DNA of 24,270 bases from the IMG/VR virus record IMGVR_UViG_3300007276_000295, positions 1 to 24,270 of that record; one strand, 5' to 3'. Origin of the DNA: a virus. Every line of letters begins with the position of its first letter. The first letter of the stretch is position 1. A program made the translations under genes and the position numbers. Below the pieces are notes generated by a model. It was given only the letters and a program-made list of their open reading frames with translations. It was not told the origin of the DNA and searched no databases. Shown here piece after piece: positions 7,430-15,123 of the stretch.

Positions 7430-8079
7430 TGTTTACTGTCCGAGATTATCAAAGCCGTGTGAACGGTATCTTCAAACGCCCTGTCCTTACCGTAGATGGG
7501 ATGAATGGCCCAAAGACTCATCAAGGTATTGAAAATGCCATGAAAGAAAAACGAGTCCGAACCAAACAAGAACTCTTCACTCGTGGTGTACGTGGAGTTG
7601 TTTGGCATTGGACTGCTGGTGCTTATGGTGTGATTGATTTTGAAAAAGATCACTATAATTTCATCTTTGATACTGATGGTAACACCTATGATGGTAATCA
7701 TACTATTTCTGAACAGGTCAACTATGACTGGCGTAAAGGTATTGGTGCATCCCATACCAAATCATTGAATACCGGCTGGTTGGGTTGTTCAGTTGATGCC
7801 ATGGGAGATGCTAAAGGTTGGCCTATGGATTGGGGTACTTATCCTCTAACGTGGGAAGGTATTGATGCAATGCTGGAAACTACCGCAGAGATTTGTGAGG
7901 AATATGATGTTCCTGTATCCAAATGGACCATTCTGACTCATGCTGAAGTTCAGCCAACACTTGGTGTAAAACAGAATAATAAATGGGATTATATGGTTCT
8001 ACCCGGTGATAATAGTCCCCGTGATCCAGTTCACGTTGGAGATGAGATGAGAAAACGAATGATTAAAAAGTTCATGTAA
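7429..8079 (+). CDS. Endolysin: N-acetylmuramoyl-L-alanine amidase (amidase_2 family)
   Basis: The protein has 216 residues. Zinc-site residues fit the amidase_2/PGRP fold: His60 in VVWHWTAG, His171 in LTHAEV and Asp187 in NNKWDYM. Lys185, two residues before the Asp, is in the catalytic position; the Lys-x-Asp arrangement is that of AmiD-like enzymes, where Asp replaces the Cys ligand of T7 lysozyme. The enzyme would cut between MurNAc and L-Ala in peptidoglycan. The N-terminal 40 residues (VRDYQSRVNG, then LTVDGMNGPKTHQGIENAM) resemble a short PG_binding_1 module, an unusual N-terminal placement for Gram-negative phage amidases. There is no signal peptide, so export would need the upstream holin. 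Both ends overlap neighbouring genes by one base (TAATG). Confidence 0.9.
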   Translation: MFTVRDYQSRVNGIFKRPVLTVDGMNGPKTHQGIENAMKEKRVRTKQELFTRGVRGVVWHWTAGAYGVIDFEKDHYNFIFDTDGNTYDGNHTISEQVNYDWRKGIGASHTKSLNTGWLGCSVDAMGDAKGWPMDWGTYPLTWEGIDAMLETTAEICEEYDVPVSKWTILTHAEVQPTLGVKQNNKWDYMVLPGDNSPRDPVHVGDEMRKRMIKKFM

Positions 8080-8402
8080 TGTTAAAACTTATTCCCTTCC
8101 CATATAAGATTGCGGCCCTCCTGCTTCTCGCAGGGGGGTTGTTTGGTTTTGGTTTTATACAAGGCCAAGAGAGACAGATTCGAAAATTTGAAGCTGCTCG
8201 TTTAGAACTACAACAAGAAGTTTTTGACTTAGCAGACGAACTAAGCGAAAAGAACTTTGAAATTTTGCGTCTTAACCAAGAAAAACAGGAGTTAATTCAT
8301 GCCCTTGAAAATGAAGCACTTGAAGCTCCCGGTTCTGATGCTCCCGGTATTAGTTCTACTGGTGGGTTGCAACGTTTGGAACGCAGATGGGGTACACCTT
8401 GA
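8079..8402 (+). CDS. Rz: Inner-membrane spanin (Rz-like)
   Basis: This 107-residue protein has one N-terminal membrane segment at about residues 10-28 (KIAALLLLAGGLFGFGFIQG), with no cleavage site evident. A charged helical coiled-coil region follows (residues about 30-80, ERQIRKFEAARLELQQE and beyond). The short Gly/Ser/Pro-rich tail ends in GGLQRLERRWGTP, a type of ending often seen in Rz proteins. It would anchor in the inner membrane and reach across the periplasm to the o-spanin, fusing the membranes after the wall is degraded. Its start overlaps the amidase stop by one base, and its last 104 bases overlap the o-spanin gene in another frame, the usual spanin arrangement. Confidence 0.85.
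   Translation: MLKLIPFPYKIAALLLLAGGLFGFGFIQGQERQIRKFEAARLELQQEVFDLADELSEKNFEILRLNQEKQELIHALENEALEAPGSDAPGISSTGGLQRLERRWGTP
8287..8291 (+). promoter_or_regulatory. Ribosome binding site for the embedded o-spanin
   Basis: AGGAG inside the i-spanin gene lies seven bases before the ATG at 8299. It supports that ATG over the in-frame ATG at 8311 and shows that the overlapping frame is translated. Confidence 0.7.
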
Positions 8403-8589
8403 ATCTCTTCCGACAAATGTTGAACTTCCTTGTCCTCATCCAATAGAAGTTATTATAAAAGTAAAAGGTACTTCCATTGGTTCAGATGAGATTCGAATGG
8501 GGCGTCTTGGAGATGCTCTTATCCAATGTGGTCAAGAAAAAGAAATTGCTGTAGAGGGTTATAATAAACTTTCTACTTTGTTGAAGTAA
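8299..8589 (+). CDS. Rz1: Outer-membrane lipoprotein spanin (Rz1-like), partly embedded in Rz
   Basis: The protein has 96 residues in the +1 frame relative to Rz. The N-terminus carries lysines, then a hydrophobic stretch ending in the lipobox LVGC (VLVLLVGC), with Cys24 the predicted lipidated residue. After cleavage about 73 residues remain, with a Pro-containing segment (LPTNVELPCPHPIEVI) and a helical end (RMGRLGDALIQCGQEKEI). This is the outer-membrane partner of the i-spanin, and together they disrupt the outer membrane at lysis. Unlike fully nested Rz1 genes, only about a third overlaps Rz. It ends five bases before the portal start. Two extra cysteines could form disulfides. Confidence 0.85.
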   Translation: MPLKMKHLKLPVLMLPVLVLLVGCNVWNADGVHLESLPTNVELPCPHPIEVIIKVKGTSIGSDEIRMGRLGDALIQCGQEKEIAVEGYNKLSTLLK

Positions 8590-8594
8590 GGATA

Positions 8595-10907
8595 ATGGCC
8601 GTGGATATATTTAACCAAGAATATCATGTACAATCAGAAAGCCGTAATGAGCAGTCCGGTGAAATGGGTGTGGATCCTGAACAACTTGAAACGACTGATA
8701 ATCAACAAACACGTTTGACTGAATGGACGAAAGAGCCAACTTTAATGGATCTTCGTGCTGATCTTGAATTTGCACATCAAGAGACTACCGATCAGAAAAA
8801 CAATGTTGATGGTTGGTTGAACCTTCGAAATACTACTGGAGCAGAATCCCCGAAGAAAGCAAAACCGGGTCGATCTGCTGTTCAACCTAAATTGATTCGG
8901 AAACACAATGAATGGCGTTATCCGGCTCTGTCGGAACCTTTTCTTAATACAGATCGAATGTTCCAAGTCCTGCCTCGAACTCATGAAGATGTTCAGAAAG
9001 CTGAACAAAATCAGGTAGTTCTAAATTGGCAATTTGATACTAAAATTAATAAAGTTGATTTTATTGATCGGTATGTTCGCACTGCTGTAGATGAAGGATC
9101 TGTGATTGTTCGTGTAGGTTGGGAACGTGAATATATGACGAAAGAAGTTGAAACTACGAAATTCAATTACTTCCGCGTTCAAGATGAAAATAAAGCTCAA
9201 ATGATTCAACAAGCTGTTATGCACATGCAACAGGAGACTCCTGATTTTGAATCTCTTCCAGAAGCCTTGAAAGCTTCAGCCGAGAAAACTCTAGAAATGG
9301 GTTATTTAGTTGAAGCTATTTCAGATGGTGTAACTAAAGCTGTGGATGAGGTGATGGTTAAAAATTGTCCTTCTCTCCGTATTGTAAATGTGGCCAATCT
9401 TTTCGTTGATCCATCTTGTGATGGGGATTGGGAAAACGCTCAGTTTATGGTGTATACCTATGAGGCTACAAAATCTGATCTTCTGAAAAAGAAAGATCAG
9501 TATCATAACCTTAATCAAGTAAACTGGGAGCAAGCTAAGATTCAGTCTCAGCATGGTAATCCTGATCACGAATCAACTACTCCAAATTCAGATTCTCGAA
9601 GCATGTCTGATAAACAGAAATGCTTAGTTTATGAATATTGGGGAACCTATGACATCTATGATAATGGTATTTTGGTTCCTATTGTTGTTACTTGGATTGG
9701 TGAAACTATTGTTCAGATGCAAGAAAATCCGTTCCCGGATTCTTTACCTCCGTTCGTAATTGTACCTTACATGCCAATCCTGAAATCTGTTTTTGGTGAA
9801 GCTGATGCTTCCCTACTCCAAGATAATCAACGCATTATTGGTGCTGTGACTCGTGGTATGATCGACTTGATGGGTCGTTCTGCTAATGCACAAACTGGTT
9901 ATGCCAAAGGTTTCTTGGATCCTGTTAATAAGCGTCGTTTTACTAATGGTGAAGATTTTGAGTTCAATCCAAATGGTGATCCTCGAACTAATATCCAACA
10001 GATGCAGTATCCTGAAATTCCTCGTTCTGCACATGAAACTATTATATCTCAGAACCAAGATGCTGAAGCTCTTACAGGTGTGAAATCCTTTTCTGGTGGG
10101 ATTTCAGGTGATGCTTATGGTTCAGTTGCTACGGGTATCCGTGGTGCTTTGGATTCGGCTGCTACTCGTGAAATGAGTATTCTACGTCGTCTTGCTAAAG
10201 GTATACAGGATATCGGTAAGAAATTTATCGCTATGAATGCTAAGTTCTTGGATGAAAAAGAAGTTATTCGTGTCACTAACAAACAGTATGTAGAAGTTTC
10301 TCGTGCTGAACTAGAAGGTGATTTTGACTTAAAAGTAGATATTTCCACTGCTTCAGTTGATGAACAAAAAGCAGCAGATCTTGGTATGATTCTTCAAACT
10401 GTTGGTCCGGATATGGATCCTCAACTTCGTTCGATCATTCTAGCTAAAGTAGCTGATCTCAAGCGTATGCCTGATCTGGCTGAGAACCTTCGGAATTATC
10501 GTCCTGAACCTGATCCTTTGCAAGTGGCTCTTCAAGAAGCTGAACTTCAGAAAATTCAAACTGAAATTTCTCTTAATATGGCTCGTGTAGAAGAAGCTCA
10601 TGCTCGGGCTGCTCAATTGTTGTCTGATGTGGATGAGTCCGTTACAGGTCTTAAACATGAACGTGAAGTTGAGAAGATGGGTGCTCAGGCTCGTGGTAAT
10701 CGTGATCTGGAAGTTACCAAAGCCATGCTGAAAGGAGAGACTCCTTCAGGTATGGTAGAAGCTGCGGTTGGATATAATGCCTTGACTGAAGCCAAGGACA
10801 ATAGAGAAACTGCTCCTAAACTTGGTTCAGGTTTCTCAGATCCCTCTGCTATTCCTCCACAACTTTCTGGACAAAACCTTCCTATTGGTCCATTGAGCAC
10901 TCAGTAA
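8595..10907 (+). CDS. Portal protein (N4 gp59-like)
   Basis: This 770-residue protein has the length of the large N4-type portal. After a disordered acidic N-terminus, residues about 50-400 contain mixed beta and helical wing sequence. The central segment, with YAKGFLDPVNKRRF and then EALTGVKSFSGGISGDAYGS, resembles the region around the portal channel in podovirus portals. A long helical C-terminus (LQVALQEAELQKIQTEISLN and onward) would form the barrel. Portals make the dodecameric ring for DNA entry and exit, bind terminase and nucleate capsid assembly. Upstream is the lysis cassette and downstream the scaffold and capsid genes. The start is ATG at 8595, but AAGGA at 8588-8592 is only two bases away. 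GTG at 8601, two codons later, has better spacing, so the exact start is uncertain. Confidence 0.88.
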   Translation: MAVDIFNQEYHVQSESRNEQSGEMGVDPEQLETTDNQQTRLTEWTKEPTLMDLRADLEFAHQETTDQKNNVDGWLNLRNTTGAESPKKAKPGRSAVQPKLIRKHNEWRYPALSEPFLNTDRMFQVLPRTHEDVQKAEQNQVVLNWQFDTKINKVDFIDRYVRTAVDEGSVIVRVGWEREYMTKEVETTKFNYFRVQDENKAQMIQQAVMHMQQETPDFESLPEALKASAEKTLEMGYLVEAISDGVTKAVDEVMVKNCPSLRIVNVANLFVDPSCDGDWENAQFMVYTYEATKSDLLKKKDQYHNLNQVNWEQAKIQSQHGNPDHESTTPNSDSRSMSDKQKCLVYEYWGTYDIYDNGILVPIVVTWIGETIVQMQENPFPDSLPPFVIVPYMPILKSVFGEADASLLQDNQRIIGAVTRGMIDLMGRSANAQTGYAKGFLDPVNKRRFTNGEDFEFNPNGDPRTNIQQMQYPEIPRSAHETIISQNQDAEALTGVKSFSGGISGDAYGSVATGIRGALDSAATREMSILRRLAKGIQDIGKKFIAMNAKFLDEKEVIRVTNKQYVEVSRAELEGDFDLKVDISTASVDEQKAADLGMILQTVGPDMDPQLRSIILAKVADLKRMPDLAENLRNYRPEPDPLQVALQEAELQKIQTEISLNMARVEEAHARAAQLLSDVDESVTGLKHEREVEKMGAQARGNRDLEVTKAMLKGETPSGMVEAAVGYNALTEAKDNRETAPKLGSGFSDPSAIPPQLSGQNLPIGPLSTQ

Positions 10908-10916
10908 GACTGAAAG

Positions 10917-10937
10917 AACCCTGAAAGGCAGGGTTTT
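10917..10937 (+). terminator. Possible weak rho-independent terminator after the portal gene
   Basis: AACCCTG (10917-10923) pairs perfectly with CAGGGTT (10929-10935) across the five-base loop AAAGG, with two more T residues following. The T-run is short and partly within the stem, so read-through into the next gene is likely. It could reset expression between portal and scaffold. Confidence 0.45.
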
Positions 10938-10959
10938 AGTTCATTGCTGGAGTAATTAC

Positions 10960-11349
10960 ATGGACCTTTATAACGCCTCAATGAGTGAAGAAGACGAAGA
11001 ACCAATTGAACTCACTCATGAACAGTATGTGGAAGCTAAATCCCACTATGAGACTATTATCGAACGTGCTGAGTCTGCTCGTCGTCTTTCTACAAATGTG
11101 GACTTCGTTAATTTAATTATGAATGGTTATCTAACTAATGAACCACAACGCCTAGCTGAACTTATGGCGTCAGGTCGCCTAAATGAACAGATCATGCAAA
11201 ACTGTGTTCGTGATATCGCCGCAGTTGGTTCCTTCCGGAACTATATGAAAATGCATGTTGAACAAGGCAATATGGCTTATGATGAGTTGGTCTCTCTTGA
11301 AGAAGCCCGAGATGAAGCTCTTAAAACAGAAGAAGAACTATCCAAATAA
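10960..11349 (+). CDS. Small helical protein between portal and scaffold (N4 gp58-like position)
   Basis: This is a 129-residue, mostly helical, acidic protein. The core includes EQYVEAKSHYETIIERAESA, then NVDFVNLIMNGYLTNEPQRL. The latter resembles a motif (asparagine, acidic/aromatic pair, glycine-Tyr, E-x-x-RL) that I associate with small proteins beside portal and scaffold genes in many tailed phages. Their function is not well defined; a virion-assembly or head-completion role is inferred from location. The start is supported by TGGAG eight bases upstream. There is no membrane segment, signal peptide or enzyme motif. Confidence 0.75.
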   Translation: MDLYNASMSEEDEEPIELTHEQYVEAKSHYETIIERAESARRLSTNVDFVNLIMNGYLTNEPQRLAELMASGRLNEQIMQNCVRDIAAVGSFRNYMKMHVEQGNMAYDELVSLEEARDEALKTEEELSK

Positions 11350-11395
11350 TCTCGGATTTTACTATTTTAATAAAACCCAATGATGGAGAATAATC

Positions 11396-12754
11396 ATGGT
11401 TGATACCCCTAAAACTGCTGTTGATTTCGAAAATATGAGCGATGAAGATTTTCTCAAACTTGATGAAGAAGATTATTCCGGTAATGTACCTGAAGGTGAA
11501 ACTTCTTTGACAAATGAGGAACTCCATGCTGAAAACCAAGAACAAAAATCTGATCCGGAAGACAATACAGAATCTGAAGATACAGATAATGATGAGTCAT
11601 CTTCTGACAATTCTGAGTCTGATGATACCGGGGCTAATAATGATCCCAATGCCGGTGAAACTTCGGAAGCAAACGAAGACCAGAAAGATATGGGAGGACG
11701 TAAAGATTCCCACCAAGACGAAGATTCAGAATCTGAAACAGATGATAAAACACCGTCGGGTGAGCAACCCAAAGAAAACACCAAAGAAGAAGGGAAGACT
11801 CCCACTGATGAAGTAACACCACAAAAAGGTGGGAAAGAAACTCCTGCTAAAGCAGGGTACTACAAACTCCCAGAAGGGATAGATACTACTGCTATGGATA
11901 CTGCTCTTGGTTTCTATCAGCAGATTACTGCTCCCTTCAAAGCAGATGGGAAGGATTTTTCTGTTCGTTCTCCAGAAGATGCAATTCGTCTAATTCAACA
12001 AGGTGTAAATTACTCTCGTCGAATGCAAGAACTTAAACCAATGAAAACTTTGAATAGAATGCTTTCTGATCAAGGTTTGAATGATCCTACTAAATTGAAT
12101 TTTCTAATAGATTTGTCAAAAGGTGATAAAGCAGCAATTACACAGTTGCTAAAAAGTCACAAAATTGATCCAATGGACCTTGATACTGAAAAAGATACAG
12201 GTTATCAGGCTAACAACTACCAAGGAGACTCGCAAGATAACAGTTTCCGGGATGCGTTGGATGAAGCTATTGCTAACCCTGAAGGTCAGGCTCTGGTTGC
12301 TCACATTCACAAAGACTGGGATCAAGAATCAAAAGCTCAATTAAGAGAGAATCCCGTAATTTTGGGCAATCTCCAAGAATTGAAAGCAAGCGGTGTTTAC
12401 GACAAGGTAGTTGAAGAACTCGAATACCAGAAGCGCACAGGATATCTACTCAATGTGCCTTTCTTAAAAGCATTTGATCAAGTCGGTGAGGCTATGAGAA
12501 ATGCCGGGGTATTTAAACAAAGTTCTCAAAATCCCGCTCCTCAGGCGAATCCTATGGTTCCAATTACTTCGGACCAACTTCAGGATCAACCAGTGGCGTC
12601 GGGAGCAAGGAAGGCTCCGACAGCGAAGAAGTTAAAGCCCAATCCACATCTTTCTTCGACACCTCCTTCGAAACAGATAAATACTCAATTAACTGATACT
12701 GATTTCGATAAACTGTCGGACGAGGAATTCCTAAAGATGGCTCCTCCCGAATAA
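11396..12754 (+). CDS. Scaffold protein (N4 gp57-like position) with matching motifs at both ends
   Basis: The protein has 452 residues and lies immediately before the major capsid gene, the usual scaffold position. Residues about 25-150 are extremely acidic and disordered (Asp, Glu, Ser, Asn). Residues 155-380 are helical (SPEDAIRLIQQGVNYSRRM and onward). The C-terminus is proline-rich, then ends in a short acidic helix. Residues 10-22 (DFENMSDEDFLKL) and 436-448 (DFDKLSDEEFLKM) are near copies. Scaffolds drive capsid assembly by co-assembling inside the shell and binding coat protein through short, often C-terminal, helices; the repeated motif may be that contact. GGAG is placed seven bases before the ATG. 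The function is inferred from position, composition and size. Confidence 0.8.
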   Translation: MVDTPKTAVDFENMSDEDFLKLDEEDYSGNVPEGETSLTNEELHAENQEQKSDPEDNTESEDTDNDESSSDNSESDDTGANNDPNAGETSEANEDQKDMGGRKDSHQDEDSESETDDKTPSGEQPKENTKEEGKTPTDEVTPQKGGKETPAKAGYYKLPEGIDTTAMDTALGFYQQITAPFKADGKDFSVRSPEDAIRLIQQGVNYSRRMQELKPMKTLNRMLSDQGLNDPTKLNFLIDLSKGDKAAITQLLKSHKIDPMDLDTEKDTGYQANNYQGDSQDNSFRDALDEAIANPEGQALVAHIHKDWDQESKAQLRENPVILGNLQELKASGVYDKVVEELEYQKRTGYLLNVPFLKAFDQVGEAMRNAGVFKQSSQNPAPQANPMVPITSDQLQDQPVASGARKAPTAKKLKPNPHLSSTPPSKQINTQLTDTDFDKLSDEEFLKMAPPE

Positions 12755-12785
12755 CCACTGAGATTGTAATGCGAAAGGATACGTC

Positions 12786-14231
12786 ATGACTCAGATTTAT
12801 AATTCTCCCGAGGTCAACAAGACTGCTGATCAGTCCAGTGTTGGCCCTCAATTTAACACCCACTATTGGGATCGAAAATCTCTGATTGATGCTGCGGAAG
12901 AAATGTACTTTTCTCCGTTGGCTGATGCTAAGTCGATGCCAAAACATTATGGTAAAGAACTTCGAGTTTACTACTATGTTCCGTTGCTCGATGATCTCAA
13001 CGTTAACGATCAGGGTCTTGATGCTGGTGGTGCGGCTCGTGTTTCGGGTACTTTTACCGTAACGTTTCCTCGTACTGTACTAGCGATTGCAAATGCTTCG
13101 AAAGTAGCTGCTGCTGCTGCTATCAATGACAATGTGAACAATGATGACTTGTCTGCTGAAACCGTCGCCACTGCTGGTGCTGACGATTCTGGTGGTACAG
13201 GTCTGGCTACTATTACGCTGACTGATAACTCAATCCATTATGCGGATGAAACCAAAGCAAATACTGCTGTGGCTCTGGATCTTGGTGGTGTGAAGATTGA
13301 GAACGTTGGTGCTCTGTATGGTGGTTCACGTGACGTTGGTACTATTCTGGGTAAGATGCCAACTCTGACGGAACAAGGTGGTCGTGTAAACCGTGTTGGA
13401 TTTACCCGTCTGGAGCGTAAAGGTGAAATCGCTGAACATGGTTTCTTCATGGAATGGACTGAAGATTCGCTGATGTTTGATACCGATTCGGAACTTTATG
13501 GTCATCTGAGCCGTGAGATGCTGGCCGGTGCGAACGAGATCTATGAAGACCTTCTGCAAGCTGATCTTCTGGCTGCTGCTGATGTTAAAGTCTTCCCTGG
13601 TGTGGCAACTGCCGTATCGGAGATCTCTGGTGAAACTGGTTCTGTTGATCTGCTGACTGTTGGTGATCTAAAGCGTCTGTCTGTTACTCTCGATGACAAC
13701 CGTACGCCGAAGAAAACTACGATCATTAAAGGTTCTCGTATGACTGATACTCGTGTGGTCTCGGCCTCACGTATTGCTTATATTGGTTCGGAACTGCAAA
13801 TCATGATCTCGGATTGGGATGATTTCATTCCAGTTGAGAAATATGCTGATGCAGCAACGATTATGAATGGTGAAATTGGTGCAATTCCAACTGCTCATCT
13901 TCGTATTGTGGTTGTTCCGCAAATGATGCGTTGGCAAGGTGCTGGTGGTGCAGAGTCTACTAACAATGGTTATCAAGTGACTGGTGGTCGTTACGATGTG
14001 GCTCCACTGCTGGTAGTTGGTGATCAGGCTTTTGCTACCATCGGTCTGCAAGGTATGGGTGGTAAAGGTAAATCGAAGTTCCGTATTATCGTGAAGAAGC
14101 CGGGCGAGAAGACTGCGGATCGTACCGACCCGTATGGTAAGATCGGTTTCTCTTCGATCAAGTTCTTCTACGGCTTTATCAAGCTTCGTGGTGAACGTAT
14201 GGCTGTTTCCTATAGCCCGATCCCTGAGTAA
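12786..14231 (+). CDS. Major capsid protein (N4 gp56-like)
   Basis: This 481-residue protein sits at the N4 gp56 position after the scaffold gene. The N-terminal arm (SLIDAAEEMYFSPLADAKSM) leads into a fold consistent with HK97-type coat proteins of this family. A Gly/Ala/Asp-rich stretch at about residues 110-165 (NDNVNNDDLSAETVATAGAD) looks like an inserted surface loop or domain and may explain a length greater than I recall for N4 gp56. Codon use differs from its neighbours: Leu is mostly CTG, Arg CGT and Gly GGT, and G+C is high (32 of 60 in 13561-13620). That pattern is typical of very highly expressed genes. A strong ribosome-binding site, AAAGGA, precedes the ATG and a terminator follows the gene. 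Confidence 0.88.
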   Translation: MTQIYNSPEVNKTADQSSVGPQFNTHYWDRKSLIDAAEEMYFSPLADAKSMPKHYGKELRVYYYVPLLDDLNVNDQGLDAGGAARVSGTFTVTFPRTVLAIANASKVAAAAAINDNVNNDDLSAETVATAGADDSGGTGLATITLTDNSIHYADETKANTAVALDLGGVKIENVGALYGGSRDVGTILGKMPTLTEQGGRVNRVGFTRLERKGEIAEHGFFMEWTEDSLMFDTDSELYGHLSREMLAGANEIYEDLLQADLLAAADVKVFPGVATAVSEISGETGSVDLLTVGDLKRLSVTLDDNRTPKKTTIIKGSRMTDTRVVSASRIAYIGSELQIMISDWDDFIPVEKYADAATIMNGEIGAIPTAHLRIVVVPQMMRWQGAGGAESTNNGYQVTGGRYDVAPLLVVGDQAFATIGLQGMGGKGKSKFRIIVKKPGEKTADRTDPYGKIGFSSIKFFYGFIKLRGERMAVSYSPIPE

Positions 14232-14254
14232 TGGATCTGATTAAACGACTGATT

Positions 14255-14279
14255 AGGGCTGCCTTCGGGTGGCCCTTTT
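14255..14279 (+). terminator. Rho-independent terminator after the major capsid gene
   Basis: AGGGCTGCC (14255-14263) pairs with GGTGGCCCT (14268-14276), with seven Watson-Crick and two G-T pairs, around a stable TTCG tetraloop. Four T residues (14276-14279) overlap the stem end and are followed by CATTT. This is the clearest terminator in the window. As in T7 after gene 10, stopping here would raise capsid messages over downstream genes. Confidence 0.85.
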
Positions 14280-14351
14280 CATTTAATTTGCCTTAGTTTT
14301 TAGGTTGTGTTAAGCGACTTTTACCCATGGTAACTTAAAAGGAAATTCCCA
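14280..14351 (+). promoter_or_regulatory. Leader region after the capsid terminator, possible late promoter
   Basis: Transcription of 14352 onward needs read-through or a new start here. Loose -35-like boxes are present (TTGCCT at 14288, TTGTGT at 14305), but neither has a convincing -10 at 17 bases. The region ends with a good ribosome-binding site, AAAAGGA, before the ATG at 14352. It is listed for its position; the promoter itself is not established. Confidence 0.25.
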
Positions 14352-15083
14352 ATGGAAAAACCAATCACTGATTATACTCCTGAGGCTCTAATGAGTCTTG
14401 TTATGGAAACCGAAGATAAAGATATCTTGCGCGCTGTGGCTGATCATGTCGGTATAAAATATTCTGGAAATACAGGTATTGCTACTCTCAAGGAAAATAT
14501 TCTTGCAGAGATTGCCCTCGACGAAGAAAAAGATTCAGAACTTGATGAAGATGATCCTGTGGTGCAGGCTATGCGTAAAATGCAGTCTGGACTTAAAAAT
14601 CCTGTTATTGAAGAAAAACCCAAGTCGATTTTGGAACATTCTCGTGCCATTCTAGCTGAAATGGATCCCCGTCAACCGAATCTTTCGGAACCAGAGAAAC
14701 GTGCAATTGTACGAGCTAAAGCCATGCGTTTGCATCGTGTTCGAATTACCAATATGGATCCAAACGATTCTGCTGTACCGGGTGCCATTAAAACCGTCTA
14801 TAATAGATATACTGGTAAAGTATCTAAGTTTATTCCTTTTGGTGAAGAAAACGAACTTGGTTATCATGTTCCTGAGATTCTATTGAATGCAATGGCTGCG
14901 GAAACTTATAACCATCGTCGGGAAGTGAAACAAAAAGGTGCAAACTTTGGTGTCAAACGGTATAAAACTGTTTCTATGAAGAAATTTGCTATCGAGTATC
15001 TTACTGCATTAACAGATCAAGAACTTATTGGTTTGGCTCAAGATCAGAAAGCACGAGGGGCTATCGACCAAAGCGGAGAATAA
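14352..15083 (+). CDS. Virion or assembly protein downstream of capsid (N4 gp55-like position)
   Basis: The protein has 243 residues. The N-terminal 50 residues (ILRAVADHVGIKYSGNTGIA, then TLKENILAEI) resemble a HeH/LEM-like helix-extended-helix domain, often found in phage proteins near the capsid and sometimes linked to nucleic-acid binding. An acidic linker follows. The C-terminal 130 residues are beta-rich with basic patches (RLHRVRITNMDPNDSAVPGA, then TGKVSKFIPFGEENELGYHV) and end in a helix. This layout recalls proteins beside capsid genes in several large phages, possibly minor head or completion components. It is the first gene after the strong capsid terminator. Function unknown; the structural role is inferred from synteny. 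Confidence 0.7.
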   Translation: MEKPITDYTPEALMSLVMETEDKDILRAVADHVGIKYSGNTGIATLKENILAEIALDEEKDSELDEDDPVVQAMRKMQSGLKNPVIEEKPKSILEHSRAILAEMDPRQPNLSEPEKRAIVRAKAMRLHRVRITNMDPNDSAVPGAIKTVYNRYTGKVSKFIPFGEENELGYHVPEILLNAMAAETYNHRREVKQKGANFGVKRYKTVSMKKFAIEYLTALTDQELIGLAQDQKARGAIDQSGE

Positions 15084-15123
15084 CGCTATATCGGTCATAA
15101 CTTCGACATAAAGGTGAATAATC

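Noticed and set aside
11473-11805. 110-codon minus-strand serine-rich frame within the scaffold gene
   Set aside because: The acidic, repetitive GAT/GAA/TCT coding sequence of the scaffold automatically gives a Ser-rich open frame on the other strand.
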